Origin: Tumebacillus lacus
GTDB taxonomy: Bacteria; Bacillota; Bacilli; Tumebacillales; Tumebacillaceae
Length of the DNA: 64,000 nucleotides
Direction: 5' to 3'
Assembly (NCBI RefSeq): GCF_026410385.1
Contig: NZ_JAPMLT010000001.1
Location: forward strand, 248,001 to 312,000
The first letter of the stretch is position 1; each line of letters begins with the position of its first letter. The notes beneath the pieces were generated by a model that saw only the letters and a list, made by a program, of their open reading frames with translations, was not told where the DNA came from and made no database searches. Below are positions 1 to 8,155 of the stretch, one piece after another. The translations under genes were made by a program, and so were the position numbers.

Positions 1-114
1 GGCGACCTGCCGCGTCTGGAAGAGGCGCTGGTCAAAGCATACGGCGACCGCGTCGCGAGCAAGATAATGGGTGCCAACTTCAAGCGCGTCTTGGAGAGCA
101 TCCTGCACGACTAG
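1..114 (+). CDS. C-terminal fragment of a hydrolase, possibly M19 dipeptidase-like
   Basis: Frame 1 is open from the window edge to a TAG at 112-114, giving the last 37 residues of a protein whose start lies outside. The tail contains 'IMGANFKRVLESIL', which resembles the Gly-x-Asn-(Phe/Trp)-x-Arg-Val ending of membrane-dipeptidase (peptidase M19) proteins. That match is from memory of the family and the fragment is short, so other metal-dependent hydrolases are possible. The PHP gene follows after about 58 bases on the same strand. Confidence 0.4.
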   Translation, partial: GDLPRLEEALVKAYGDRVASKIMGANFKRVLESILHD

Positions 115-172
115 TCACGACTCATTCATGATTCGAAGTATCCAGATTCCCCGCAAAGGAGTCGATCCGTAT

Positions 173-994
173 ATGCAGATCGCAGACTTGCACGCGCACA
201 CCACCGCCAGCGACGGGACCTTCACGCCTCGCGAATTGGTTCAGTTGGCGAAGCAAAACGGTCTGACGGCCGTCGCCGTCACCGACCACGACACCACCGA
301 CGGCCTCGCACAAGCCCAAGCGGCAGGCAGGGAAGTGGGCGTCGAGATCGTCCCCGGCATCGAATTGAGCACCGTGTTTGAAGGGCGGGAAGTCCATGTG
401 CTGGGCTACTATTACGATCAGGAGCACGCGGGCCTTCGCGAGTTGATCGATAACATGCGCGAAGACCGTCTGACGCGCCTCGACCGGATGATCGGCAACT
501 TGCAAAAGGCGGGCCTTGAGATCACCCGCGAAGAAGTGTTGGCGGAGGCGGCAGGCTCCGTCGGGCGTCCGCATTTTGCCCGCGTGCTGATCAAGAAAGG
601 CTATGTGCAGGACATCCCCGAGGCGTTTGACCGCTATCTCGGCTCCGGCAAGATCGGCTATGTGCCGCGCTTGAAAGTCACACCGGAAGAAGCGGTGCAA
701 CTGATCGTCGCAGCGGGCGGTTGCCCGGTTGTCGCTCATCCGGGGCTGTTTGACAAAGACTATCTGTTCGACACGCTGGTGCCGCTCGGACTGGTCGGCC
801 TTGAAGCGTACCACCCGGACCATTCGCCGGAAAAGAGGGAACACTACGCCGCGCTCGCAAAACGCCACGGTTTGCTCGCCACCGGCGGTTCCGATTTTCA
901 TGGCGGCGGGGCGGAGCATCGCGGTGATCTCGGCTCGGTGCACGTGCCGATGGAGATCGTGGAGCAACTCAAACAGAAATCCAAGATTCGTTAA
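173..994 (+). CDS. PHP-domain phosphoesterase (YciV/TrpH-like, COG0613)
   Basis: This 273-aa protein carries PHP metal-site motifs: 'DLHAHTTASDG' at the N-terminus, 'TDHDTTDG' near residue 40, 'VAHPG' and the C-terminal 'GGSDFHG'. The family hydrolyses phosphoesters, with characterised members acting as 3',5'-nucleoside bisphosphate phosphatases or 5'-3' RNA exonucleases. The ATG at 173 is chosen because AAAGGAG sits 11 bases upstream and the conserved motif begins 5 residues later. An in-frame ATG at 71 would add 34 residues overlapping the previous gene and without motif support. It is cytoplasmic. The exact substrate cannot be read from sequence. Confidence 0.88.
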   Translation: MQIADLHAHTTASDGTFTPRELVQLAKQNGLTAVAVTDHDTTDGLAQAQAAGREVGVEIVPGIELSTVFEGREVHVLGYYYDQEHAGLRELIDNMREDRLTRLDRMIGNLQKAGLEITREEVLAEAAGSVGRPHFARVLIKKGYVQDIPEAFDRYLGSGKIGYVPRLKVTPEEAVQLIVAAGGCPVVAHPGLFDKDYLFDTLVPLGLVGLEAYHPDHSPEKREHYAALAKRHGLLATGGSDFHGGGAEHRGDLGSVHVPMEIVEQLKQKSKIR

Positions 995-1026
995 GGCCGC
1001 CTGTTTTTACAGGCGGTCTTTCTTTG
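992..1026 (+). terminator. Intrinsic terminator after PHP gene
   Basis: A CCGCCTG/CAGGCGG stem with an A/T loop is followed by TCTTTCTTT directly after the PHP stop codon. Confidence 0.8.
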
Positions 1027-1110
1027 TAGCATGAGAGCGACGAGGGCACGCTACAAACAATCAAATTGTCGCTCTGTCACGACTTCGCTATAATGAGGGG
1101 GAGAATCTGG

Positions 1111-1758
1111 ATGAGCATTCCTGTAGGGGTTTCTGCCCGTCACGTCCATGTCAGCCAAACGGATCTGGAAAAACTGTTTGGCACAGGTGCGGTCTTGCAC
1201 CCGAAAAAAGACCTGTCGCAGCCCGGGCAGTATGCCGCCGACGAGACGGTCGACCTGCAAGGCCCGCGTGGCACGATCCCGCACGTACGCATCCTCGGTC
1301 CGGTCCGCCCGCATACGCAGGTGGAAGTGTCGAGAACGGATGCTTTTAAACTCGGCATCGACGCGCCGGTGCGCGAGTCGGGCGACATCGAAAACACACC
1401 AGGTCTGACCTTGGTCGGGCCGCAGGGCTCGGTGGAGCTGAAAAAAGGCGTGATCGTGGCGATGCGCCACATTCACCTGACTCCGGAAGATGCGCGGGCG
1501 CTCGGCGTTCATGACAAAGAGGAGATCGCCGTGCGTGCGGAAAGCGGCGACCGCAGCTTGATCTTTGACCATGTGGTGGCGCGGGTGAGCCCGTCGTTCA
1601 AGCTTGATTTTCATATCGATACGGACGAAGCCAACGCGGCCGGTTTGCAAACGGGTGATGAAGTGGACCTCGTGGAAATTGAAGATTTCCGAGGCAATGA
1701 GATTCCTCGCCCTGTTTCGACCGAAGCCGCTGTCGATTCGTCTCATTTTGTCAGTTAA
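1111..1758 (+). CDS. pduL: Phosphate propanoyltransferase PduL
   Basis: This 215-aa protein matches the PduL family over its whole length. The 'PVGVSARHVHVS' motif is at the N-terminus and a second metal-binding 'AMRHIHLTPEDA' lies near residue 125, the tandem His motifs that bind the active-site zinc ions. PduL converts propanoyl- or acetyl-CoA plus phosphate to acyl phosphate and CoA, in the Pta role. No microcompartment encapsulation peptide and no shell genes are seen, so a housekeeping phosphotransacetylase-like role is likely. ATG 1111 is preferred over the ATG at 1093 because the purine-rich GAGGGGGAG lies about 8 bases upstream. It is probably co-transcribed with mnmH, 15 bases downstream. 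Confidence 0.92.
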   Translation: MSIPVGVSARHVHVSQTDLEKLFGTGAVLHPKKDLSQPGQYAADETVDLQGPRGTIPHVRILGPVRPHTQVEVSRTDAFKLGIDAPVRESGDIENTPGLTLVGPQGSVELKKGVIVAMRHIHLTPEDARALGVHDKEEIAVRAESGDRSLIFDHVVARVSPSFKLDFHIDTDEANAAGLQTGDEVDLVEIEDFRGNEIPRPVSTEAAVDSSHFVS

Positions 1759-1773
1759 TTGGAGATGGCGAGG

Positions 1774-2892
1774 ATGAGTTTTCAAGAGATCGGCGTACAT
1801 GACATTCACAACCTACAGGAGCGGATCTTGATCGATGTGCGATCCCCCGGCGAATTTGCCGAAGGGACGATCCCCGGCGCGGTCAACGTGCCGCTGTTCA
1901 CCGACGAAGAGCGGGCGATGATCGGCACGGTGTATAAAAGGGAGAGCCCGGCGGCGGCCAGACGACTGGCGATGCTGACCGTCTCGCCGAAGATCCCGCA
2001 GTTGGTCGAGCAGATGGAGCCGTTGCTGGCACAGGGCGAATTGGTGATCTTTTGCTGGCGGGGCGGGATGCGCAGCTTTGCCGCCTGCACGTTTATGGAT
2101 CTGCTGAAATACCCGGTGCGGCGGCTGAAAGGCGGCTATCGCGCTTACCGCCAGATGGTCATTGACTATCTCGACGTGTACAAAGGCCTGACCGCGCCGT
2201 TGATCGTGCTGCACGGCATGACCGGGGTGGGGAAGACTCGCATCTTGCAACTGTTGCAGGAGCGGGGCCAGCAAGTGCTCGATCTGGAAGGCATGGCGAA
2301 CCATCGCGGTTCGGTGTTTGGCGCGATCGGGCTCGGGGAGCCGCATAATCAAAAGACGTTCGACTCGCTGCTGTTCGAGGAGCTGCGCCTGCTCGATCCT
2401 TCCCGCCCCGTGTACATGGAAGCGGAGAGCCGTCGCATCGGCCGTTCGGTGATGCCGGAGTGGCTGGACCGGGACAAAAAAGCAGGTCTGCACGTATTGA
2501 TCGAAGCTCCCATGAACAAGCGCGTGGACCGTCTGTTTGAAGACTATATCCCGCATCAAAACGAAGCGGTGCAGGCCGGCTTGGCAGAAGCGCTGTTATC
2601 CATTCAAAAGCGCATTCGCCGCGAAGACTTCGAGGAGATGCGGGACAAGCTGGAAAACAAGCGCTATGAGGAGTTTTGCGAGCAGATCCTCGGCCTGTAT
2701 TACGACCCCAAGTACCGCCACAAACTGGCGAGCTACGACGGGGAGATCCTGACGGTCGACGCGACCGACCTTGATCGGGCGGTGGCGGAGTTGGAACGCC
2801 TCGGGGGGCAGTTGATCGAGCAGGGGGATCTCGCCGGTTACCGGCAGGGGCTGACAGAAGGTTTGAAGGAGAGAGGAGTTTTGTTGCCATGA
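1774..2892 (+). CDS. mnmH: tRNA 2-selenouridine / geranyl-2-thiouridine synthase MnmH
   Basis: This 372-aa enzyme has an N-terminal rhodanese domain with the catalytic cysteine in 'FCWRGGMRS' (Cys94) and a P-loop domain with 'GMTGVGKT' (residues 148-155), the MnmH/SelU architecture. It replaces sulfur by selenium in wobble 2-thiouridines of tRNA Lys/Glu/Gln, using selenophosphate made by SelD, via a geranylated intermediate. ATG 1774 follows GGAG at 9 bases. Start codons at 1759 (TTG) and 1765 are possible but lack spacing. Its stop overlaps the next start by 4 bases (ATGA). Its presence predicts SelD in the genome, which bears on the UGA-containing gene at 34.7 kb. Confidence 0.93.
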   Translation: MSFQEIGVHDIHNLQERILIDVRSPGEFAEGTIPGAVNVPLFTDEERAMIGTVYKRESPAAARRLAMLTVSPKIPQLVEQMEPLLAQGELVIFCWRGGMRSFAACTFMDLLKYPVRRLKGGYRAYRQMVIDYLDVYKGLTAPLIVLHGMTGVGKTRILQLLQERGQQVLDLEGMANHRGSVFGAIGLGEPHNQKTFDSLLFEELRLLDPSRPVYMEAESRRIGRSVMPEWLDRDKKAGLHVLIEAPMNKRVDRLFEDYIPHQNEAVQAGLAEALLSIQKRIRREDFEEMRDKLENKRYEEFCEQILGLYYDPKYRHKLASYDGEILTVDATDLDRAVAELERLGGQLIEQGDLAGYRQGLTEGLKERGVLLP

Positions 2893-3629
2893 TGAAATTG
2901 CGCATTTTAGGCGAAACGGGCCCGTACCCGGCACCGGGGGGCGCGACCACCGGCTATTTGCTGTCCACGGAGGAAGGCAACGTGCTGATCGACTGCGGCA
3001 GCGCCGTCTTTGCGGAGATGACCCGACACATCGGCATCGCCGATCTGGACGCTGTGATCATCACGCATCACCATGCCGACCACGTGTCCGATATTCCGGT
3101 CCTGCGCTACGGGATCATGATCCAGCGCTTGCACGGCGGTCGCAAAGACCCGCTGACGATCTATGCCAACAAAGAACCGGCGGCCGATTTCCAAGAGCTG
3201 CCGTTCTTGGAACACGTCCAAGCGTCGCCGCTCGATGCCGAGACGGAGATCGAACTGTGCGGCATGAAATTTACGTTCGCCAACACCAAGCACGCGATCC
3301 CGTGTCTGGCCGTTTCGGCGGAATACAAAGGCAAGCGATTTGTCTTTTCCGGGGACTCCGGCCTGTCGGAAAGCTTGGAGCAGTTGGCAGCCGGGGCTGA
3401 TTTTTTCCTGTGCGAGGCATCCTGGCTGCACAAGGACAAAGGCCCGGACCAGATCGGCCACCTCACCGCCAAAGAAGTCGGCGAGATCGGCAAGCGCGTC
3501 GGCGTCAAAACGTTATGCTTGACCCACATCTACCCGGATTACGACCGCTCGCTGCTCAAAGCGGAGGCCGAGGCGGAGTTTGGCCGCGACGTGCTGGTCG
3601 CGGAAAAAGGCGCTGTCTACGAGATCTGA
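2889..3629 (+). CDS. Metallo-beta-lactamase-fold hydrolase (YhfI/RNase Z-like)
   Basis: This 246-aa protein contains the zinc-binding motif 'THHHADH' near residue 60, a later 'GDSG' and a C-terminal 'LTHIYPDY'. It therefore belongs to the metallo-beta-lactamase superfamily, closest in length and layout to Bacillus YhfI and short RNase Z relatives. The substrate is unknown. Its start is translationally coupled to mnmH through an ATGA overlap, with a GGAGAGAGGAG stretch upstream. It has no signal peptide. It ends in front of a strong bidirectional terminator. Confidence 0.85.
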   Translation: MMKLRILGETGPYPAPGGATTGYLLSTEEGNVLIDCGSAVFAEMTRHIGIADLDAVIITHHHADHVSDIPVLRYGIMIQRLHGGRKDPLTIYANKEPAADFQELPFLEHVQASPLDAETEIELCGMKFTFANTKHAIPCLAVSAEYKGKRFVFSGDSGLSESLEQLAAGADFFLCEASWLHKDKGPDQIGHLTAKEVGEIGKRVGVKTLCLTHIYPDYDRSLLKAEAEAEFGRDVLVAEKGAVYEI

Positions 3630-3648
3630 GTCTCTTCATATAAAATAC

Positions 3649-3693
3649 GGAAAAACCCGCGCTGTCCAACGAGACAGCGCGGGTTTTTCCATG
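3649..3693. terminator. Bidirectional intrinsic terminator
   Basis: An 18-bp perfect inverted repeat (GGAAAAACCCGCGCTGTC and its complement) with a 6-base loop has A and T runs on either side. It serves the hydrolase gene and the convergent small gene at 3729-3935. Confidence 0.9.
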
Positions 3694-3728
3694 CCGGGTA
3701 CGGGACCAAAAAGGAGTGCGTCGAAAAA

Positions 3729-3935
3729 TTACTCGCTGGCGTTGCCGATCTTGGCGTGCATCTGACGCTTGAGCGATTTGTGCGTGAAGTCGTTGTGGGT
3801 GTACTGACCCTGTTGCGACTTCATCTCTCTCGGCCGCGGACGTCCTTTCGGTTTGTAAAACTCGGTGGCGAACTCTTCGTGAGCAAAGTCGACTTTGTTC
3901 CGGAAGATATTCTTGTGGTTCGGCATCAGACCCAT
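3729..3935 (-). CDS. Small basic hypothetical protein (68 aa)
   Basis: A minus-strand 68-residue frame starts with ATG after AGGTGGAGGGGG. It encodes a hydrophilic, Lys/Arg/His-rich protein without cysteines, membrane segments or a recognised domain. A second ATG three codons in is also well spaced from the Shine-Dalgarno sequence. It ends just before the shared bidirectional terminator, which supports it being a real transcription unit. Small basic proteins are common among spore core proteins, but no family motif is visible, so function is left open. Confidence 0.6.
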   Translation of the reverse strand: MGLMPNHKNIFRNKVDFAHEEFATEFYKPKGRPRPREMKSQQGQYTHNDFTHKSLKRQMHAKIGNASE

Positions 3936-4021
3936 CCCCCTCCACCTAGAGTGCTGTACCCGCTGCTAGAATGCCCGTTTCACCGCCGCAACATACCGGT
4001 GGCGGCAGGAGTGCGCGATGC

Positions 4022-4028
4022 GATATAA
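4022..4028 (+). promoter_or_regulatory. Candidate -10 element for the histidine kinase gene
   Basis: A perfect TATAAT (4023-4028) lies about 38 bases before the kinase start. No convincing -35 hexamer is seen at the expected spacing. Confidence 0.3.
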
Positions 4029-4065
4029 TGAAGGCATATCATTCGACAAATATTGAGGAATTTTT

Positions 4066-5478
4066 ATGCCGCAGAAGCCGATGAGTTTGGCCCGTTTTTT
4101 TGGACGACTGCTAAAAGATTACAACGGCGGACCGCTGTCAGACGAGTTGGCGGTCCTGATCGACGACATGCCCAACCCTTTTTTGCTGACCGACGCGGCG
4201 GGGGTGTGTCAATATGTGAACCGCAACGCCGTCCTGTACACCGGCTACTCCAGTGAGGATCTGATCGGCAAACCGGTCCTGCAACTCGGCATTTCCTTTT
4301 ACCGTTCACAAGATTTGACCGAGCAGGATCTGACGTACAAGAAAAAGACGGTTCGCACCGCGCCGATCTACGACCGATTTGGGGCTTTGCTCTCGATCCA
4401 TCGCGAAATGGTGCCGCTGACCGGGGCGGACGGCGAGTCGCGCGGCACGATGACGATCGGGTATCCGATGCCAAGCGACGAGGAACAATCGATGATGACG
4501 ATGCAGGACGCCGCGTTTTTAATTGACTCGATGAACTGCGGCATCATCATCGTCGACCGTGCAGGCGTGATCACGACCGTCAACGAGAGCTACCTGACGA
4601 TGTTCGGCACGGCTCGTGAAGAAGTGATCGGTCGTTCCTTTCTTGAACTGTCGAAAGGCTATGACAGCTATCTGACGCGCACGTTGCAAGACGGGGTGGA
4701 GTACCATTCGGTGCAGAGCAACTTCCAAGGCCGCGTGTTTAACGTCAATACGAAATTGCTCCGCAGTGAGCGTGGGGTGTTGCTGGGCGCGACGACGATG
4801 TTTCAGGACATCACGCAGATGCTGCGCTTGGAAAAAATGTCGCTGATCGGCCAGATGGCGGCCGGATTTGCCCATGAGATTCGCAATCCGATGACGACGG
4901 TAAAAGGATTTATCCAAGTGCTGTTCGAGTCACCGGAGCGTGCGGGGGCCTACCGCTCGTTGGTGTTGGAGGAGCTCGACCGGATCAATCGCCTCGTCAA
5001 CGACTTTCTGCTGGCGACCCGGCCGTCCTTTCCGGAGACGCAGCGCGTTCCGGTCAGCGGGGTGATCGCAGAGGCGATCGAATTTATGAAAAATGAAGCG
5101 GCGATGCGCAGCGTGGAGCTGGTCGCCGAACTGCCGGAGTCGTTGCCGTCGGTGGAGATCGATCGTGCGCAGATCAAACAGGTGCTGCTCAATCTGATCA
5201 AAAACGCGATGGAAGCGTTGTCAGGCGGGGGCGAGGTCCGCGTGCGAAGCAAGAGCTGCGGCGGGCAGGTGCGCATCGAGGTCTGCGACAACGGTCCGGG
5301 TATTCCAGAAGTGATCCTGACGCAGGTCGGTCAGCCGTTTTTCACCACCAAAGACACCGGCACCGGCCTTGGCCTCTCGATCTCGCGCCGCATCGTCGAG
5401 GCGCATCGCGGTACGTTGCAGATCGAAAGCGATGCGGGCGGGACGACGGTGACTGTGTATTTGCCTGCTTTGCCTTGA
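4066..5478 (+). CDS. Soluble PAS-domain sensor histidine kinase (sporulation-kinase-like)
   Basis: This 470-aa cytoplasmic kinase has no membrane segment. Two PAS-like segments (about residues 25-140 and 145-250) precede a HisKA domain with the phospho-accepting His270 in 'FAHEIRNPMTTVKG'. A HATPase domain follows with N-box 'NLIKNAMEAL', G1 'DNGPGIP' and G2 'GTGLGLSI'. The H-box sequence resembles KinA/KinE-type kinases that feed the Spo0 phosphorelay and also NtrB-like kinases. No response regulator is adjacent, which fits an orphan phosphorelay kinase. ATG 4066 follows a GAGG about 9 bases upstream. Confidence 0.88.
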   Translation: MPQKPMSLARFFGRLLKDYNGGPLSDELAVLIDDMPNPFLLTDAAGVCQYVNRNAVLYTGYSSEDLIGKPVLQLGISFYRSQDLTEQDLTYKKKTVRTAPIYDRFGALLSIHREMVPLTGADGESRGTMTIGYPMPSDEEQSMMTMQDAAFLIDSMNCGIIIVDRAGVITTVNESYLTMFGTAREEVIGRSFLELSKGYDSYLTRTLQDGVEYHSVQSNFQGRVFNVNTKLLRSERGVLLGATTMFQDITQMLRLEKMSLIGQMAAGFAHEIRNPMTTVKGFIQVLFESPERAGAYRSLVLEELDRINRLVNDFLLATRPSFPETQRVPVSGVIAEAIEFMKNEAAMRSVELVAELPESLPSVEIDRAQIKQVLLNLIKNAMEALSGGGEVRVRSKSCGGQVRIEVCDNGPGIPEVILTQVGQPFFTTKDTGTGLGLSISRRIVEAHRGTLQIESDAGGTTVTVYLPALP

Positions 5479-5499
5479 GGAGCCTGAATGACGAATCTG

Positions 5500-5533
5500 C
5501 CCGCAGACCGCTGTGTCTGCGGGTTTTCTTTTT
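5500..5533 (+). terminator. Intrinsic terminator after histidine kinase
   Basis: A 9-bp stem CCCGCAGAC/GTCTGCGGG with a 6-base loop is followed by TTTTCTTTTT. Confidence 0.85.
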
Positions 5534-5594
5534 GGCTATTTGTGGTACAGTGGGAGTCAGAGGACTTGTAAAAGAGACGTGGAGATGACCGGCA

Positions 5595-6689
5595 ATGAAA
5601 TCTGAGAATCGATGGAGCCGCGGATTGGAGACGGCAGGGATCGCGTTGGCCGGGGCTTTGCTGTTTGTTTGGAGCGGCATCCCGTTGCCGTGGCTCTTGG
5701 GGCCGCTTGCAGCCGTGATGGTGTACAGGCTGATGACGCGGCGGGACCTGTATTGGCCGAACGAGTTTCAGCAATTTGCTTTGATCGTGCTCGGCTATCT
5801 GCTCGGCCGCTCGTTCACTCGCGATACGGCGTGGCAGGTGGTGCATCAACTGCCGTCGATCTTTGTGGCGACGGTCGTGACGATTGGATTTTCGCTGTTT
5901 CTCGGCTATCTCGTCGCACGCGGCTCCAAAGTGGATGTGGAGAGCGCGATATTTGGCAGCGTGCCGGGCGGGCTGTCGCAGATGGCATTTCTCGCCCAGA
6001 GCTATCCGCAGGTTGACGTGACGGTGGTCACATTGATGCAGACGATCCGCTTGATCTCCATCGTGATGGTCGTGCCGTTTCTGACGGTGCACGGTCTCGC
6101 GGGCGGCGAGGTCGATCCGGCGGCAGGCGGGGCCGGGAGCTCGATCTGGGACATCTCGGCGTTACTCGGCTATCCGTGGTACAGCTACCTCGCGTATGCG
6201 GTGGCAGCGGTGCTCGGGGCGTGGGTGGGGAAGAAGGCGCGGATGCCGATCTCCTATCTGACCGGGCCGATGGCCGTGACCGCGCTGGTGGTGCTGTTGC
6301 TCGTGCCGGCCCCGCCGGTGCCGCCTTTGCTGTTGATCGTGCCGCAAGTGATGCTCGGCACGCATCTCGGACTGCTGATGAAGCCGCAGAGTGTCGGCAA
6401 CGTGCGGGCGTTGACCTTGTACACACTGGTCGGCAGCGTGTGTTTGATCGGATTTTCACTGCTGGTCGGCTATGTGCTGTCGGCCGCGCACGGCGAATCG
6501 TTGGCGACCGGGTTTTTGAGCATCGCGCCCGGCGGCATGGCGGAGATGGGGGCGACGGCGGGGTTGGTGCAGGCTGACCTGTCGATCGTCTCGGGGTATC
6601 AATTTTTCCGGCTCTTCTTTATCATGTTCGGCATCCCGCCGCTGTTGAACTGGTGGATGAAGAGCAGAAGAAAGGGGATCGCAGCATGA
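5595..6689 (+). CDS. AbrB-family (AidB regulator type) integral membrane protein
   Basis: This 364-aa, strongly hydrophobic protein has about ten predicted membrane segments and an internal duplication. 'GSVPGGLSQM' in the first half is mirrored by 'SIAPGGMAEMGA' in the second, the hallmark of the AbrB/COG3180 membrane family. Despite the historical name, this is not the DNA-binding AbrB of Bacillus. The family is suspected to be a transporter. ATG 5595 is used, and the gene overlaps the following lipoprotein gene by 4 bases (ATGA), indicating an operon. Confidence 0.85.
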   Translation: MKSENRWSRGLETAGIALAGALLFVWSGIPLPWLLGPLAAVMVYRLMTRRDLYWPNEFQQFALIVLGYLLGRSFTRDTAWQVVHQLPSIFVATVVTIGFSLFLGYLVARGSKVDVESAIFGSVPGGLSQMAFLAQSYPQVDVTVVTLMQTIRLISIVMVVPFLTVHGLAGGEVDPAAGGAGSSIWDISALLGYPWYSYLAYAVAAVLGAWVGKKARMPISYLTGPMAVTALVVLLLVPAPPVPPLLLIVPQVMLGTHLGLLMKPQSVGNVRALTLYTLVGSVCLIGFSLLVGYVLSAAHGESLATGFLSIAPGGMAEMGATAGLVQADLSIVSGYQFFRLFFIMFGIPPLLNWWMKSRRKGIAA

Positions 6690-7078
6690 GACGCAGTTTG
6701 CTTTTGATCGCGATGGCTGCCCTGCTCCTCGGCGGGTGCGCGCGCAGTGACAGTCCGCCGGCTCAGCAGGGCGGCATACACGCCGTGATCGAGACGACGC
6801 CCAAACAGCCGGTGGCGGGTGCTGAGACGACGTTTCGCGTCACCGTGACCAAACAGGAACGGGATGAGGAGATCGCCGGAGCGGACGTGGCGATGTATCT
6901 GGAAATGAAAGAGATGGATCACGGCGAAAACCGGGTCTCCCTCAACGAGACGGCAGAGCCGGGCGTCTACTCGGGCACCGGCACCTTCCCGATGGGCGGG
7001 ATTTGGACAGCCCACGTCCGCGCCTCCGTCGCTGGCGAGACCCGGACGGCCAACGTCGAGCTGAAGGTCAAGGAATAG
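6686..7078 (+). CDS. YtkA-like (FixH-type) lipoprotein
   Basis: This 130-aa protein has a lipoprotein signal ending in 'LLLGGC', so Cys17 should be lipidated. A single beta-sandwich YtkA/FixH-like domain follows, containing 'MEMKEMDHGEN' and 'GTGTFPMGGIWTAHV', with Met/His residues of the kind that can bind copper in this family. It is coupled to the AbrB-type membrane gene by a 4-base overlap and AAAGGGGAT upstream. It acts on the outer face of the cytoplasmic membrane. Its specific role is unknown. Confidence 0.8.
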   Translation: MRRSLLLIAMAALLLGGCARSDSPPAQQGGIHAVIETTPKQPVAGAETTFRVTVTKQERDEEIAGADVAMYLEMKEMDHGENRVSLNETAEPGVYSGTGTFPMGGIWTAHVRASVAGETRTANVELKVKE

Positions 7079-7085
7079 CACAGAT

Positions 7086-7120
7086 GAAAAAGAAGCCGAC
7101 CCGTAGACGGGGCGGCTTCT
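7086..7120 (-). terminator. Minus-strand intrinsic terminator
   Basis: A 12-bp stem (AGAAGCCG/CGGCTTCT plus CCCG/CGGG with a central mismatch) is followed on the minus strand by TTTTT. It fits termination of the small minus-strand gene at 7125-7268. Confidence 0.75.
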
Positions 7121-7124
7121 CACG

Positions 7125-7268
7125 TTACAACAGCGTATTGTTGTGATTTTGCCGATGGACGTCGTCCTCGGCGTGGTAGTCGTGTTGTTGACGGTCGGAG
7201 ATGCTAAGACGGCTGAGCAGAAACATCGCACCTACGCATGCGGCACCGAGCAGGATCATAAACCACAT
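7125..7268 (-). CDS. 47-aa single-pass membrane protein
   Basis: A minus-strand ATG at 7268 sits behind AGGAGGTG with ideal spacing and opens a 47-codon frame. Residues 1-21 are a hydrophobic membrane segment ('MWFMILLGAACVGAMFLL'), followed by a short charged, His/Asp-rich tail. The frame ends five bases before a terminator on the same strand. Strong initiation signals, one membrane segment and a matched terminator support a real gene, but no family is recognised. Confidence 0.7.
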   Translation of the reverse strand: MWFMILLGAACVGAMFLLSRLSISDRQQHDYHAEDDVHRQNHNNTLL

Positions 7269-7400
7269 GGAATTCACCTCCTGACTTTACATACGGGTAA
7301 AGTGACAGAAAGTTTCGCCGAATGTTGTGATTGGAAGGAAATGTTTCAATCGGGTAGAATCAAAGAGAGACACATACACGCAATAGGAGTGGAACTGCAC

Positions 7401-8069
7401 ATGGCGAAGATACAAGCGGTCGTATTTGACTTTGACGGTCTGATCGTCGATACAGAAGTGCAATGGTACAACGCGGTACGGGAGATCTACGCGGAGTACG
7501 GCGCTGATTTTACGTTGGAGATCTTCGGGAGCATCGTCGGCACGCACTCGGGACCCGATTTCATTGAACGCAAACTGGAAGAGCTGATCGGCCGCCCGGT
7601 CGACCGACCGGCTGTCAAAGCGGCGTACCAAGCCCGCCAGAGAGAGCTCTCGAAAGGGCAGCAGCCGCGTCCCGGAGTCGAGGACTACATCCGCGCGGCA
7701 AAGGATCTCGGGTTGAAGATCGGCCTCGCCTCCAGCTCACATCGCGACTGGATCGACCGCCATCTGGAGGAACTCGGTCTCCGTCATCATTTCGTGCACA
7801 TCCGCACCGCCGATGACGTGGAAAAGGTCAAGCCCGACCCGGCGCTGTACCTGCGCGTCCTCGAAGACCTCGGCGTCGAACCCCAGCACGCCATCGCCTT
7901 CGAAGACTCTCCCAACGGCGCCCTTGCCGCTCATCGCGCCGGGATGAACGTCGTCATCGTCCCCAACCTCGTCACCTCGCCGCTCCCGTTCGGCGAGCAC
8001 CACCTGCGCCTGACTTCGATGGCGGAGATGGAGTTGGAAAAGGTGATCGAGCAGATTGAAGGGTTGTAG
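7401..8069 (+). CDS. HAD-superfamily phosphatase / beta-phosphoglucomutase-like
   Basis: This 222-aa protein has the HAD subfamily IA motifs in order: 'FDFDGLIVDTE' (nucleophile Asp), 'ASSSH' (motif II Ser), 'KPDP' (motif III Lys) and 'FEDSPNG' (motif IV acidic pair). The helical cap between motifs I and II fits beta-phosphoglucomutase or sugar-phosphate phosphatase relatives. The ATG at 7401, with AGGAGTGG about 10 bases upstream, is used rather than the open frame extending back to 7143, which overlaps the minus-strand small gene. The substrate is unknown. Confidence 0.88.
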   Translation: MAKIQAVVFDFDGLIVDTEVQWYNAVREIYAEYGADFTLEIFGSIVGTHSGPDFIERKLEELIGRPVDRPAVKAAYQARQRELSKGQQPRPGVEDYIRAAKDLGLKIGLASSSHRDWIDRHLEELGLRHHFVHIRTADDVEKVKPDPALYLRVLEDLGVEPQHAIAFEDSPNGALAAHRAGMNVVIVPNLVTSPLPFGEHHLRLTSMAEMELEKVIEQIEGL

Positions 8070-8079
8070 AAGGAAGAGG

Positions 8080-8116
8080 AAAGACCATCTGTCCGAGCGG
8101 GCAGATGGTCTTTTTA
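8080..8116. terminator. Bidirectional terminator between HAD and YolD genes
   Basis: AAAGACCATCTG pairs perfectly with CAGATGGTCTTT around a 10-base loop and is followed by T residues. It lies between two convergent genes. Confidence 0.88.
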
Positions 8117-8155
8117 GTTGACTGAAATAATAGTTATGTTTTGTTGGCTTCTTGC

